The notes: generated from the sequence alone by a model not told the origin. Positions 24,835 through 33,028 are shown, numbered from the stretch's first letter. The stretch: 37,837 nucleotides of DNA from Bacillota bacterium (GCA_016293805.1 JAEDDI010000017.1:1-37837); one strand, 5' to 3'. Program-made: numbers and translations.

Positions 24835-25281
24835 TTACTGCTGTGTTTTTATTCGAATCTCAAAGGTGTCGTTCTCATGTATTTCTCCCGATTTAACCAC
24901 CTTCGCAAACAGGGTTCCATACTTGATCTGACATGCAATTCCATCTTCTGCAACAGGGCAGTCATCAACACACGGTCTTATTTCATCTGTTATCTCCAGG
25001 ACAGCATCTCCTATCACAAGTCTGTCTCCTGTTCTGAGTCCTGCAACTCTGCATCCTTCAGTGACAATATTGGATTTTATTCTTCCTGCACATACCCCGA
25101 ATCTGTCAGGATTCTTCTCAATTGCATTAAGCAGTCTCCTGTCTATTATAGATACCTGCCTGTCACCTCCTCTTGCAAATCTGTCACCTTCAATTCCCTT
25201 GTTTTCAGTCAGCTGAAGCTTATCAGCTCCGATTCCCTTTTTTCCTTTATCCTTGTATATATACAGTTTATTTATCTTCAT
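24835..25281 (-). CDS. Small MOSC-domain protein
   Basis: About 148 residues that form a single MOSC beta-barrel, a fold used to bind molybdenum cofactor or to handle sulphur on it. Recognisable pieces are NKGIEGDRFARGG-DRQVS near residues 27-44, the GRIKSNIVTEGC segment, and LRTGDRLVIGDAVLEITDE with Cys-rich PCVDDCP after it. Small stand-alone MOSC proteins are found in many anaerobes and sit beside molybdoenzyme or redox genes. Here it overlaps the RnfD-like gene by 14 bases and appears to be the third gene of that operon. I chose the ATG at 25279-25281, with GAGG six bases upstream. Activity is not known. Confidence 0.85.
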   Translation of the reverse strand: MKINKLYIYKDKGKKGIGADKLQLTENKGIEGDRFARGGDRQVSIIDRRLLNAIEKNPDRFGVCAGRIKSNIVTEGCRVAGLRTGDRLVIGDAVLEITDEIRPCVDDCPVAEDGIACQIKYGTLFAKVVKSGEIHENDTFEIRIKTQQ

Positions 25282-26272
25282 TTTCATCCTCATCTGTCTC
25301 AATCTTCTCTACCCTTATCGGTCCGGAAGACTTGTACTTCTCCATTATAAAAAACATGTCTATCTTCTCACTGAGAAGATTCATGATTATTATTGCAGCA
25401 TAGATACCCTCTGTAATAAACGGAACAAGAAGCCTGATCATCATTGTTATGATTCCTATTCCCACACCGTAAACCACCATCGCCCTTCTCTTCGTCGGCG
25501 ATGTAACAGGGTCGTTTGCCATAAACCATGCCCCCATCATTATTCCTCCGCTGCATACTGTGCTTATAGGATCAACCGATGCTATAAACGAAATAGCTGC
25601 ACAGGTGATGATTATGGAAGCTGGCACTATAAAACTTATAACCCTTCTCCACATCAGAAATACGCCGCCAAGTATAATTGCAATTGCACTGACGCATCCA
25701 AAAGCTCCCGGAGTGTAGCCGAGAAACAGTTCCCAGTTTGTCGGCAGTGCTCCCTGCGCTCCGTTCATGACATCAAGCCAGTCAGGTACCATGGCTGCTC
25801 CGGCAGGAATATCCGGGCTTCCGATATGTGGTGCCGGCCACATTTTCAGATATCCGGAAAGACATATGTATACGAACAGAACTGCTGTACATGCAGGATT
25901 AATTATGTTTCTGCCTTCTCCGACAGGCCCCTTTACTATTATTACAGCTATAAGACATGCAATGCCTGCTACCCAAAGAGGAACATTAGACGGCATGTTC
26001 AAAGCTATAATCATACCTGTCACAATACATGTAAAATCATCTGTCTTCGGCTGTCTTTTCATCAGAGTGTTAAGAACTGTCTCCAGAATAAGACACAGCA
26101 CCACACATATTGCTGTTACAAGAAGACATCTCGCGCCAAACACTTTTGTCCCTACTATAAGCGTCGGCATCAGCGCAAGCACCACTGTCAGCATCATCTT
26201 TGATATGCCCCATGGCGAAAGAACATGAGGTCCTCTCATCTCAATGAGATTGTTGTTGTATTCCCTGTTCAC
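25268..26272 (-). CDS. RnfD/NqrB-family membrane protein lacking the flavin-attachment motif
   Basis: A 334-residue protein with about nine membrane spans of the NqrB/RnfD/RnfE type. It has the GEGRNIINPA segment (118-127), the LFLGYTPGAFG signature (182-192) and the following LGGVFLMWRR. The family's SGAT motif, where FMN is covalently attached to Thr, is not present; the corresponding region reads NGAQGALP (170-177). True RnfD is part of a sodium- or proton-pumping ferredoxin:NAD oxidoreductase with five partners, of which only an RnfC-like protein is here. It starts just inside the RnfC-like stop and overlaps the MOSC gene. I call it RnfD-like rather than rnfD because the cofactor site is missing. 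Confidence 0.85.
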   Translation of the reverse strand: MNREYNNNLIEMRGPHVLSPWGISKMMLTVVLALMPTLIVGTKVFGARCLLVTAICVVLCLILETVLNTLMKRQPKTDDFTCIVTGMIIALNMPSNVPLWVAGIACLIAVIIVKGPVGEGRNIINPACTAVLFVYICLSGYLKMWPAPHIGSPDIPAGAAMVPDWLDVMNGAQGALPTNWELFLGYTPGAFGCVSAIAIILGGVFLMWRRVISFIVPASIIITCAAISFIASVDPISTVCSGGIMMGAWFMANDPVTSPTKRRAMVVYGVGIGIITMMIRLLVPFITEGIYAAIIIMNLLSEKIDMFFIMEKYKSSGPIRVEKIETDEDENEDK

Positions 26273-27549
26273 TCTGCATCACCTCTCATGAGCATCTCAA
26301 TTGCCTTTGCGCAGGACTTCATAAGAGGTCTCTTGGCAGGACAGATATATGTACAGCTTCCGCACTGAATACACTTGTCTGCTCCAAGTTTGCGCAGCAT
26401 ATCTGTATTGTCTGCATTTACCGCTTTTTCTATGTAAGACGGATAAAGATTCATCGGGCATCCAAGCACACATTCCCTGCAGCTTATACACCGCTTCGGT
26501 GACTTCTCCACCGCTGTCTTTCCCTCAAAGGCGATAATTGCATTCATATCCTTCATTACAGGAACTCTGTCGGATGACATGCATCTTCCACTCATTGTTC
26601 CATCGTTAATAATCTTGCGCGGAGTCTGAGTGTATCCGCCGCAGAATTCTATTACATCAGCTATGTGTGTACCTATCGGAGCTATAACATTCATCGGACG
26701 GGCAATAATATCCCCATCTACAGTTATCCTTCTGGATATATCGGGAATACCCGTTTTGAAGAAGCTGCCTATCTTGGCTGTGCATGTAACATCAAGAAAC
26801 AGTGCATCTTCAAATTCTTCTGCTGTCCTTCCTGTCATTTCATAGATCAGAACCTTCTTGTTTCTCTGGACATATCTTGATGTAACTTCCTTGATTCCTA
26901 TTCTGTGATCGGCTCTGTTTGAGGATATCACTTCCTCAAGACGCTCTATGGCCTCCACTCTGTTATTCTCTATGCATATTCTTGCAAACGGAATATCAAG
27001 ATGCCTGCAGATTACTGATATTCCATCCATAATATCCTGAGTATCCTCCATGACACATCTGTGTGCCGAGGCTACTACAGGCTCATATTCAACCGCATAA
27101 ATGTATAATTCATTGATTCCTTCCTTCTCAAGAAGTCTGTATGCGGGCTCTTTCCCGTTAAGAATACCGCTTCGCTTAAGCCATGAAAGAAATGTCTTTT
27201 TAGTGTCAACTTCGGGTATCTCTATATATTCCGAAAGTTTATCCTTATCATCTGTTTCAATGACTATTCCCTTTCTGCGGTCATTACCTGATATCCTGAT
27301 TTCAGTAATATCCCTTACAATACCTGAAACGGAAGAATGTACCGGCATGGAATCACGGCCTTCCGCGATTCGCTGTCCTTTGGTGACATATGTTCCCGGT
27401 TCGACAATCGGTACACTTTCATCTCCTGCGTACTGGGGAACCAGAATCATGACCTCTTCAGGATAAGGCATTACAACAGACTCCTCATCAGCCAGTTTCC
27501 TGGCGGAGTCTACTCTGATTGTATTTAAATGCTTGCTTGTCCTTTGCAT
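26269..27549 (-). CDS. RnfC-like iron-sulphur protein lacking the NADH/FMN-binding loop
   Basis: About 426 residues with the RnfC layout: an N-terminal barrel-sandwich domain (VPIVEPGTYVTKGQRIAEG near 47-65), a middle flavin/NAD domain, and two [4Fe-4S] motifs near the end, CISCRECVLGCP (354-365) and CIQCGSCTYICP (393-404). The glycine-rich GxGGAGFPT loop that binds FMN and NADH in RnfC is replaced by GILNGKEPA (128-136). The protein can probably carry electrons but may not oxidise NADH. I chose ATG 27547-27549 with GGAGG nine bases upstream. It leads the RnfC-like/RnfD-like/MOSC operon behind its own TGTTAAAAT promoter-like element. The partners rnfG, E, A and B are absent from the window. 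Confidence 0.85.
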   Translation of the reverse strand: MQRTSKHLNTIRVDSARKLADEESVVMPYPEEVMILVPQYAGDESVPIVEPGTYVTKGQRIAEGRDSMPVHSSVSGIVRDITEIRISGNDRRKGIVIETDDKDKLSEYIEIPEVDTKKTFLSWLKRSGILNGKEPAYRLLEKEGINELYIYAVEYEPVVASAHRCVMEDTQDIMDGISVICRHLDIPFARICIENNRVEAIERLEEVISSNRADHRIGIKEVTSRYVQRNKKVLIYEMTGRTAEEFEDALFLDVTCTAKIGSFFKTGIPDISRRITVDGDIIARPMNVIAPIGTHIADVIEFCGGYTQTPRKIINDGTMSGRCMSSDRVPVMKDMNAIIAFEGKTAVEKSPKRCISCRECVLGCPMNLYPSYIEKAVNADNTDMLRKLGADKCIQCGSCTYICPAKRPLMKSCAKAIEMLMRGDAE

Positions 27550-27607
27550 GTTCAGATTCCTCCATATCACTTGAATCTAATTTTAACATATTCATTCCGT
27601 GAATACT

Positions 27608-27637
27608 ACAAAAGACGAAGAATTTTCATCCTTCGTC
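27608..27637 (-). terminator. Terminator after the metal P-type ATPase gene
   Basis: GACGAAG pairs with CTTCGTC around a ten-base AT-rich loop (27614-27637), followed on the minus strand by TTTTGT. It lies 10 bases after the ATPase stop. Confidence 0.8.
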
Positions 27638-27647
27638 CATAGCAAAA

Positions 27648-30107
27648 TCATTTCAGCAATCTAACCGAATTCAGCAGACATATGAGAGCAACTCCAGTAT
27701 CTGCGAACACTGCAAGCCACATATTTGCAAAGCCCGCAAGTCCGGCGGCCATAACTGCAGCCTTGACAGCAAGCGCAAAAACGACATTTGCCCAGGAAAC
27801 ATTCCTTGTTTTCTTTGCAATTTCAATCGCATCAGGAATAGCCGATACTTCAGAGGTCATAAACACAACATCCGCAGCCTCAATCGCAGCATCCGCTCCG
27901 CTTCCCATGGCAGCACCAACATCAGCCCCCGCAAGTACAGGTGCATCATTTATTCCATCGCCGACAAACAGTACTCTGCCGTTTTCGTCCCTGATTCTTT
28001 CAAGCTGTGCAAGTTTATCCTCAGGAAGAAGTCTGGAATAGGCCTCATCAATTCCTGTCTGTTTTCTGACAGCTTCTGCAGATTCCGGACCATCTCCGGT
28101 AAGCATAAATGTTTTGCCCCCAAGAGCCCGAGTTCTTCTTACAGCCTCTGCCGCATCTTCTTTTACAATGTCTGATATGACAATATATCCTGCAAATCTG
28201 CCATCTTGTGCAATGAAAACCTCAGTTGCACCTTCTGTCTTCTCATGTTCTGAAACAGCTATACCGTTTTGTTCCATGAGCTTCTGGTTTCCACATAGAA
28301 TAGTTCCGTCAGCTGTTTCAGCAATTATTCCGTATCCTGCAGTTTCATTAAGAGAAACAGGCTTTTCAATCTTTATCCCTTTGGAAACGGCTCTCTCTGT
28401 TATGCTCTTACCAATTGGATGCGTTGACTGGTATTCTGCACTTGCAGCAAGATAAAGAAGCCTCATTTCATCCATATCTTCCATTACGGGAACGATTTTC
28501 TCTGCAGAAAATGCACCTTTTGTCACAGTCCCTGTCTTATCCATTACGACTGCTTTGACTGATGAAAGAGTTTCTATAGATGTTCCTCCCTTGAACAGTA
28601 TACCCTTCTTTGATGCAGCACCTATTCCGGAGAAGAATGCAAGCGGAACAGACAGAACAAGTGCGCACGGACACGATATTACAAGGAATGTAAGTGCAGT
28701 GAAAACAGATGCTGTTCCAGATGCTGCGTGTATCACATCCGGTTCTCCCGAATAACCTGCATCCACAAAGAAATGCCATTCAGGCAAAACAAATGGAAGA
28801 ACAAATGCTACCACCAGTGCTATTCCAACTACTGCAGGTGTATATATTCTTGCAAATCTGGTGATGAATCTGTCTATATGCGGCTTGTTTGCGGCAGCAT
28901 TCTCAACTGAGTCGAGAATTCTTGTCACCATAGACTCAGAAAGAGGTTTTGTAACTCTGATCTCCAGCTGGCCGGATGTATTTACACAGCCTGATATTAC
29001 TTCATCTCCTTCTGATGCAAGAACAGGAACATGCTCCCCTGTAACAGGAGATGTGTCTATTCGGCTTTCACCGCTTACGATTACACCATCAAGAGGAATC
29101 CTGTCTCCTGCTCTGACAAGAATAAAATCTCCGGCATTAGCATCTTCTGCAGGTATCACTCTTATATCGTCTCCTTCAACAAGACTGACAGTCTCAGGTC
29201 TGAGATCCACCGCCTCCATAATACTTGCCCGGCTTTTATTAACAGCTCTCTCCTCAAAGTATTCTCCTATCCTGTAAAACAGCATAACTCCAACTGCTTC
29301 CGGATAATCACCGATTCCAAACGCCCCTAGTGTGGCTATGCTCATCAGAAAATTCTCATCAAAAACCTGTCCTCTTATAATGTTCTTTCCTGCTGAAAGA
29401 AGCACGCTTCCTCCAAGCAGAAGATAGGCGATGGCGAGCACTGCTGCTGATGCCGCAAAGCCTGCACCTGTATGCTCAAGTATGATTCCCGCTACTAAAA
29501 GCACACCTCCTGTGCATATGGTAATCAGATCTTTATCAAACTCTTTTTTTTCTGCAGCTGCCGAGGTCTTTCCTGCAGTTACTCTGATTCCGTCTTCAAT
29601 CAGATCAGCCGCCTTCTGTATTTTATCTGTAAGGTCCTCGCTGCTTCCGTATACCTTAAGCTGCTTTGATGCAAATACGAGTGATGCAGAGTCCACCCCT
29701 TCAAACGCTGCTACTTTTGCTTCTATCTTTGCTCCGCAGCCTGCACAGCAGAGTCCTTCCAGCGTATATGTTCTGACCTTTTCTGACCTCTTCTGTGTAA
29801 CAGTTACCCCCTCCTCAACAGAATCAGCTGCTTTCTGTAGCCTTTCAGCAAGGTGTTCCGGGTCCGCAGTTCTCACCTTCAGCTTTCCTGAAGCAAAGGA
29901 AAGAGAAGCATATTCTATTCCGTCAAGACTTCTTATTCTGTCTTCCAGCCTTGCCGCGCAGACTGCGCAGTCAAGACCTTCTACAGAAAATATCTCTGTA
30001 TACCCCTCATCCTTCTTCTGATGCTCTTCATGGTTATGTTCATGACCGCAGAAGCATCCTTCATGATTATGATGTTCATGAACATGGTTATGTTTGTGTT
30101 TTTCCAT
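27648..30107 (-). CDS. Heavy-metal P1B-type ATPase (Zn/Cd/Pb type)
   Basis: About 819 residues from ATG 30105-30107, with AAGGG upstream. The N-terminus is histidine-rich (MEKHKHNHVHEHHNHEG), then come two metal-binding HMA domains with CAVC (47-50) and CAGC (121-124). The membrane and catalytic core has the SCPCALVLS transport motif (Cys-Pro-Cys), the phosphorylated DKTGTVTKG, TGDGPESAEAVRK and GDGINDAPVLAGADVGAAMG. Cys-Pro-Cys with a His-rich N-terminus fits export of Zn, Cd or Pb, as in ZntA/CadA; copper is less likely. It pumps toxic metal out across the cytoplasmic membrane. It follows an ArsR/SmtB regulator, and an operator-like box lies in the gap between them. Confidence 0.94.
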   Translation of the reverse strand: MEKHKHNHVHEHHNHEGCFCGHEHNHEEHQKKDEGYTEIFSVEGLDCAVCAARLEDRIRSLDGIEYASLSFASGKLKVRTADPEHLAERLQKAADSVEEGVTVTQKRSEKVRTYTLEGLCCAGCGAKIEAKVAAFEGVDSASLVFASKQLKVYGSSEDLTDKIQKAADLIEDGIRVTAGKTSAAAEKKEFDKDLITICTGGVLLVAGIILEHTGAGFAASAAVLAIAYLLLGGSVLLSAGKNIIRGQVFDENFLMSIATLGAFGIGDYPEAVGVMLFYRIGEYFEERAVNKSRASIMEAVDLRPETVSLVEGDDIRVIPAEDANAGDFILVRAGDRIPLDGVIVSGESRIDTSPVTGEHVPVLASEGDEVISGCVNTSGQLEIRVTKPLSESMVTRILDSVENAAANKPHIDRFITRFARIYTPAVVGIALVVAFVLPFVLPEWHFFVDAGYSGEPDVIHAASGTASVFTALTFLVISCPCALVLSVPLAFFSGIGAASKKGILFKGGTSIETLSSVKAVVMDKTGTVTKGAFSAEKIVPVMEDMDEMRLLYLAASAEYQSTHPIGKSITERAVSKGIKIEKPVSLNETAGYGIIAETADGTILCGNQKLMEQNGIAVSEHEKTEGATEVFIAQDGRFAGYIVISDIVKEDAAEAVRRTRALGGKTFMLTGDGPESAEAVRKQTGIDEAYSRLLPEDKLAQLERIRDENGRVLFVGDGINDAPVLAGADVGAAMGSGADAAIEAADVVFMTSEVSAIPDAIEIAKKTRNVSWANVVFALAVKAAVMAAGLAGFANMWLAVFADTGVALICLLNSVRLLK

Positions 30108-30126
30108 ATTATCTATCCCTTCAATG

Positions 30127-30144
30127 ATTAAGCAACTGTTTAAT
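30127..30144. promoter_or_regulatory. Second ArsR-type operator, between regulator and ATPase
   Basis: The 18-base site ATTAAGCAACTGTTTAAT matches the site upstream of the regulator gene in 15 of 18 positions and is an imperfect palindrome. It lies about 20 bases upstream of the ATPase start. A promoter here would let the ATPase be controlled separately; I do not see clear -35 and -10 boxes. Confidence 0.65.
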
Positions 30145-30167
30145 TGTTGCTCCGAAATATGTCTCAC

Positions 30168-30524
30168 CTATCCGGTGAGACCGCATTTAATATCCAGCAT
30201 TCTGTCAACCGCTTCGTGTATAATCTTTGCCTCCTGTGTATCAGCCAGCCTGTAATATGCTTCCTTGCCTTCTCTCCTTGAGACAATGATTCCATTCTGT
30301 TTAAGCACCTTCAGATGGTGTGACACAGCCGGCGAACTCATATCTATTGCCGCCGCAATATTGATTACACATTCCTCACTGTGGCACAGAATCCACAGTA
30401 TCTTGAGTCTGGTCGAATCGCCTATTAACGAAAACATGTCAGAAGCCTTGCCGAATATCTCCTCGTCAGGCCTTGCTTCCAGAAATTCATGACTAGTACC
30501 GTGATTGTGTGGCAGTTCTCTCAT
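30168..30524 (-). CDS. ArsR/SmtB-family metal-sensing repressor
   Basis: About 118 residues with the winged helix of the family. The segment SEECVINIAAAIDMSSPAVSHHLKVLKQNG covers the Cys-containing start of helix 3 and the recognition helix, and SRREGKEAYYRLADTQ the wing. Metal ligands could come from the N-terminal His cluster, from the Cys, and from DTQEAKIIHE near the last helix, as in SmtB-type zinc sensors; the exact set cannot be fixed by eye. I chose the ATG at 30522-30524 with GGGAGG just upstream; a TTG four codons earlier overlaps that site. It lies upstream of a Zn/Cd-type ATPase and behind an operator-like box, so it probably represses both until metal binds. Confidence 0.93.
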   Translation of the reverse strand: MRELPHNHGTSHEFLEARPDEEIFGKASDMFSLIGDSTRLKILWILCHSEECVINIAAAIDMSSPAVSHHLKVLKQNGIIVSRREGKEAYYRLADTQEAKIIHEAVDRMLDIKCGLTG

Positions 30525-30538
30525 ATTTCCTCCCAACG

Positions 30539-30556
30539 ATTAAATATCTGTTTAAT
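30539..30556. promoter_or_regulatory. ArsR-type operator at the regulator promoter
   Basis: The site ATTAAATATCTGTTTAAT is an imperfect palindrome typical of SmtB/ArsR operators. It begins about three bases after the predicted transcription start near 30559 and ends before the regulator's ribosome site, a good position for autorepression. A close copy lies at 30127-30144. Confidence 0.75.
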
Positions 30557-30565
30557 CGTAATATA

Positions 30566-30594
30566 ATAGTATACCCTGCCGGCACTTATGTCAA
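30566..30594 (-). promoter_or_regulatory. Promoter of the metal-resistance operon
   Basis: A perfect TTGACA (30594-30589) is followed after 17 bases by TACTAT (30571-30566, four of six). The operator-like box lies immediately downstream. The promoter begins just 16 bases after the citrate synthase stop. Confidence 0.75.
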
Positions 30595-30609
30595 CAGGGT
30601 TTTTTAATT

Positions 30610-31980
30610 CTATTTTCTCTTATCGATAGAAATATACTCCTTAATCGGTTCAACTGACTTGTATGCCGGTCTCATAAGTTTCTTCCCGATTGTGAGTTCT
30701 TCAAGCCTGTGTGCACACCAGCCTGAAAGCCTTGCAACAGCAAACAGTGGTGTTGCTATCTCTGTAGGTATTCCAAGTGCATCATAAACGAATCCGGAAT
30801 ACAGGTCAACATTTGCACACATCGGCTTGTCATTTCCTGTAATTTCCGCTCTCAGCTCCGGAGTCTTTTTTTCTATGAAATCGCACAGAAGGAAACTTTC
30901 CATTCTGTCTTTATCAATTGCAAGCATTCTTGCCATCTCCTTGAGAAGTTTGGCTCTTGGATCTGAAAGTGTGTAAATTGCATGCCCCATTCCATAGACA
31001 AGTCCGGTATTGTCATTTGCCTTCTTTCTGAGAACTCTTGAAAGATAATCTTCGACCTGTGCAAAGTCCGTTATGTCTGTCACATTTCTTTTAAGATCCT
31101 CTATCATCTTGATTACGGCTATATTAGCACCTCCGTGCTTCGGACCCTTGAGAGCTCCAATTGCTGCTGCAATTGTAGAATATGTGTCTGTTCCGGATGA
31201 AGATACAAGATGCGTTGTGAACGACGAATTGTTTCCGCCGCCGTGCTCCGCATGAAGTATAAGGCAGAGGTCAAGGATCTTGGCTTCAAGATCGGTATAT
31301 TCTCCTGTCGGTCTTATAAGTCTTAAGATATTCTCAGCGGTCGAACCGTCTTTGTCAGGATAGTGAAGATGAAGACTCTTGTCGAAGAAGAATGCCTGCT
31401 GTGCCTGATATGCATATGCAACCATCGTAGGAAAACATCCCAGAAGATGTATTGACTGCTTAACAACATTCTCTATATCTGTACTGTCCGGATTGTCATC
31501 ATAGCTGTACATTGTAAGAATGGCTCTCTGCAGCTTGTTCATAATATTTCTTGACGGAGTTGTCAGAATTGTATCAGTTGCAAAATTTGCAGGAAGCTGT
31601 CTGTTCTCACCGAGAATAGCATTGAATGTTCCCAGCTGCTTCTCTGTAGGAAGCTCGCCGAAAAGAAGAAGGTATGCAACTTCTTCAAAACCGAAACGGT
31701 TTTCCTTCTCGCAGTTGCTTACAAGATCCTCAATATCATATCCCCTGTAGTACAGTTTGCCTTCCTGAGGTATTTTTTCCTTCTCTTCATTGACGGAATA
31801 CCCTATTACTTCACCTACTTTTGTCAGTCCAACAACTACACCGGTGTTGTTTGCGTTACGAAGTCCCCTTTTAACATTGTATTTCTTATACGTCTCTGCC
31901 GGAATCTCTTCTATGTTTTCCAGCTTTTCAGATGCTTCTTTTATAAAAGCGTCTTTTACGTTCAGTTCTAAATCAACCAT
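30610..31980 (-). CDS. Citrate synthase
   Basis: About 456 residues of the citrate/2-methylcitrate synthase family. Catalytic histidines lie in LHAEHGGGNNSSFT (about residue 255) and GPKHGGAN (about 295), and the GMGHAIYTLSDPRAKLL segment carries the further substrate site. It condenses oxaloacetate with acetyl-CoA to citrate, which feeds glutamate synthesis in an anaerobe. An Re- or Si-type choice cannot be made from motifs alone, but the HGGGN and KHGGAN pair is of the common Si-type family. I chose ATG 31978-31980 with GGGAGG at good spacing; two earlier in-frame ATGs are closer to or on that site. It has its own strong promoter. Confidence 0.94.
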   Translation of the reverse strand: MVDLELNVKDAFIKEASEKLENIEEIPAETYKKYNVKRGLRNANNTGVVVGLTKVGEVIGYSVNEEKEKIPQEGKLYYRGYDIEDLVSNCEKENRFGFEEVAYLLLFGELPTEKQLGTFNAILGENRQLPANFATDTILTTPSRNIMNKLQRAILTMYSYDDNPDSTDIENVVKQSIHLLGCFPTMVAYAYQAQQAFFFDKSLHLHYPDKDGSTAENILRLIRPTGEYTDLEAKILDLCLILHAEHGGGNNSSFTTHLVSSSGTDTYSTIAAAIGALKGPKHGGANIAVIKMIEDLKRNVTDITDFAQVEDYLSRVLRKKANDNTGLVYGMGHAIYTLSDPRAKLLKEMARMLAIDKDRMESFLLCDFIEKKTPELRAEITGNDKPMCANVDLYSGFVYDALGIPTEIATPLFAVARLSGWCAHRLEELTIGKKLMRPAYKSVEPIKEYISIDKRK

Positions 31981-32012
31981 TTTCATCCTCCCTTCTTCGT
32001 TGTACAGTTTCA

Positions 32013-32041
32013 ATTATATCATGTGCCCCATACCCTTTCAA
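32013..32041 (-). promoter_or_regulatory. Promoter of the citrate synthase gene
   Basis: TTGAAA (32041-32036, five of six) is followed after 17 bases by TATAAT (32018-32013), with an extended TG. It lies 33 bases before the citrate synthase start. Confidence 0.85.
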
Positions 32042-32085
32042 TACTGGCGGCTGAAATTGCATTCTTGTATACAATCTCCATCCTT

Positions 32086-32116
32086 CAAAAAACATAAAAG
32101 CCCGGAAAACCGGGCT
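32086..32116 (-). terminator. Terminator after the HicB-like gene
   Basis: AGCCCGG pairs with CCGGGCT around a four-base loop (32099-32116). On the minus strand it is followed by TTTTATGTTTTTTG. It ends the TetR-HicB-like transcript about 30 bases after the HicB-like stop. Confidence 0.88.
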
Positions 32117-32149
32117 AATATGGATAAATATAAGAAAAGTCTGGAGATT

Positions 32150-32359
32150 TTACTGCTGATTGTCAATATGTCTGTCTACAGCCTTTGAAAAAGATTCCTT
32201 TAAATCATAAATCGTCTTTCCTTCGTATCCGTGCTCGCCCTGTAAAACAGGTTCTATTATTCTTCCGAAGTACACATTTGTTTTCAGGTCGTAGATGACA
32301 TTTCCTGCATATCCCTTATACTCTAATCTGTTTGGGCTTACCATTTCTACCTTCTGCAT
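32150..32359 (-). CDS. HicB-like small protein
   Basis: A 69-residue protein. The pattern LEYKGYAGNVIYDLKTNVYFGRI...YEGKTIYDLKESFSKAVDRHI resembles HicB antitoxins, whose partial RNase-H-like domain has a strand-strand-helix motif (YxGxVxYDxExxxFxGxV and the FEGxTVEELxxxF helix). No HicA-like toxin (a short double-stranded-RNA-binding protein) lies next to it, so it is a solo member. The C-terminal DNA-binding domain of full HicB is absent. The ATG has GGGGAGG upstream. It starts 18 bases after the TetR-family gene and shares its transcript, so it may be a regulator or partner. The family call is by pattern only. Confidence 0.72.
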   Translation of the reverse strand: MQKVEMVSPNRLEYKGYAGNVIYDLKTNVYFGRIIEPVLQGEHGYEGKTIYDLKESFSKAVDRHIDNQQ

Positions 32360-32377
32360 TTTTTTCCTCCCCTATCT

Positions 32378-32989
32378 TTAATGTACTGAAACCACACCGT
32401 ACCTGATAAAATCAAGCTGTCTGATAAAATCACTTCTGATCTCTTCCGATCTGCTTTCATTTGCAAAAGTCTTTGCAATCCCCATAGCCAGCAGTGCAGT
32501 AAGAGTCTTCCATAAAAGCACGGCATCTTCTTTAGTTTTTACCTTATATCTTCCACTACGCATTTCGCTTTCTATAATACCCTGGCATCTCTCTGTCCTT
32601 ATCTTCAAAAGCTGCTCCATGTTATCCGAACCGGGAGCGAATGTTCTGAAGATATTCTCACAGACCTGTCTGTGCCTGCTGTTATTGGCATAAAGAATAA
32701 CCTTGTCATAAATCGAAAGAACGACTGCAAATACATCTCCGTCATGCTCAGCCAGTGCCCTGTTTATTGCCGATTCAATAAACTCCGAGAAATTCTTCAT
32801 CAGAAACATGAGAAGATCGTCTTTATCATCAAAATATTCATAAAAACTTCCTCTCGGAATCTCTGCAGTCTTTATTATCTTGTTAATGGAAAGCTTGTCA
32901 TAGGATACCTTCGAAAGCTCCTCATAGGCAGCTTCGACAATCCTTTCCCGCTTATGCTGCGGAAGATTATAAAAGCGTTCACTAGGCAT
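32378..32989 (-). CDS. TetR/AcrR-family regulator
   Basis: About 203 residues. The N-terminal helix-turn-helix is clear: RERIVEAAYEELSKVSYDKLSINKIIKTAEIPRGSFYEYFDDKDDLL (about 16-62) is the TetR signature. The C-terminal ligand and dimer domain does not match a family I can name. I chose the ATG at 32987-32989 with GGGGTG six bases upstream. Two boxes sharing the ACAGGGTGTC core lie upstream, one overlapping the -10/-35 region of its promoter and the other just before the gene, which fits autorepression. The HicB-like gene follows and shares the transcript. No transporter or enzyme target is next to it. Confidence 0.92.
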   Translation of the reverse strand: MPSERFYNLPQHKRERIVEAAYEELSKVSYDKLSINKIIKTAEIPRGSFYEYFDDKDDLLMFLMKNFSEFIESAINRALAEHDGDVFAVVLSIYDKVILYANNSRHRQVCENIFRTFAPGSDNMEQLLKIRTERCQGIIESEMRSGRYKVKTKEDAVLLWKTLTALLAMGIAKTFANESRSEEIRSDFIRQLDFIRYGVVSVH

Positions 32990-33012
32990 GTTCATCACCC
33001 CAAATTAAAAAT

Positions 33013-33028
33013 GACACCCTGTCGTGTT
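33013..33028. promoter_or_regulatory. Operator-like box between the TetR promoter and gene
   Basis: The plus strand reads GACACCCTGTCGTGTT, a near-palindrome that shares its GACACCCTGTC core with a box at 33049-33065. It lies about 24 bases upstream of the TetR start and just downstream of the predicted transcription start. Confidence 0.7.

Noticed and set aside
25253..26203. A 316-codon open frame on the plus strand, opposite the RnfD-like gene
   Set aside because: It is wholly antisense to a gene with clear family motifs. Its product is unusually rich in His, Cys, Tyr and Arg, as expected for a shadow frame, and it has no ribosome site or recognisable domain.
29431..30021. A 196-codon open frame on the plus strand inside the metal ATPase gene
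   Set aside because: It is antisense to the two HMA domains and its Ser/Ala-rich composition mirrors the sense codons. It has no family features.
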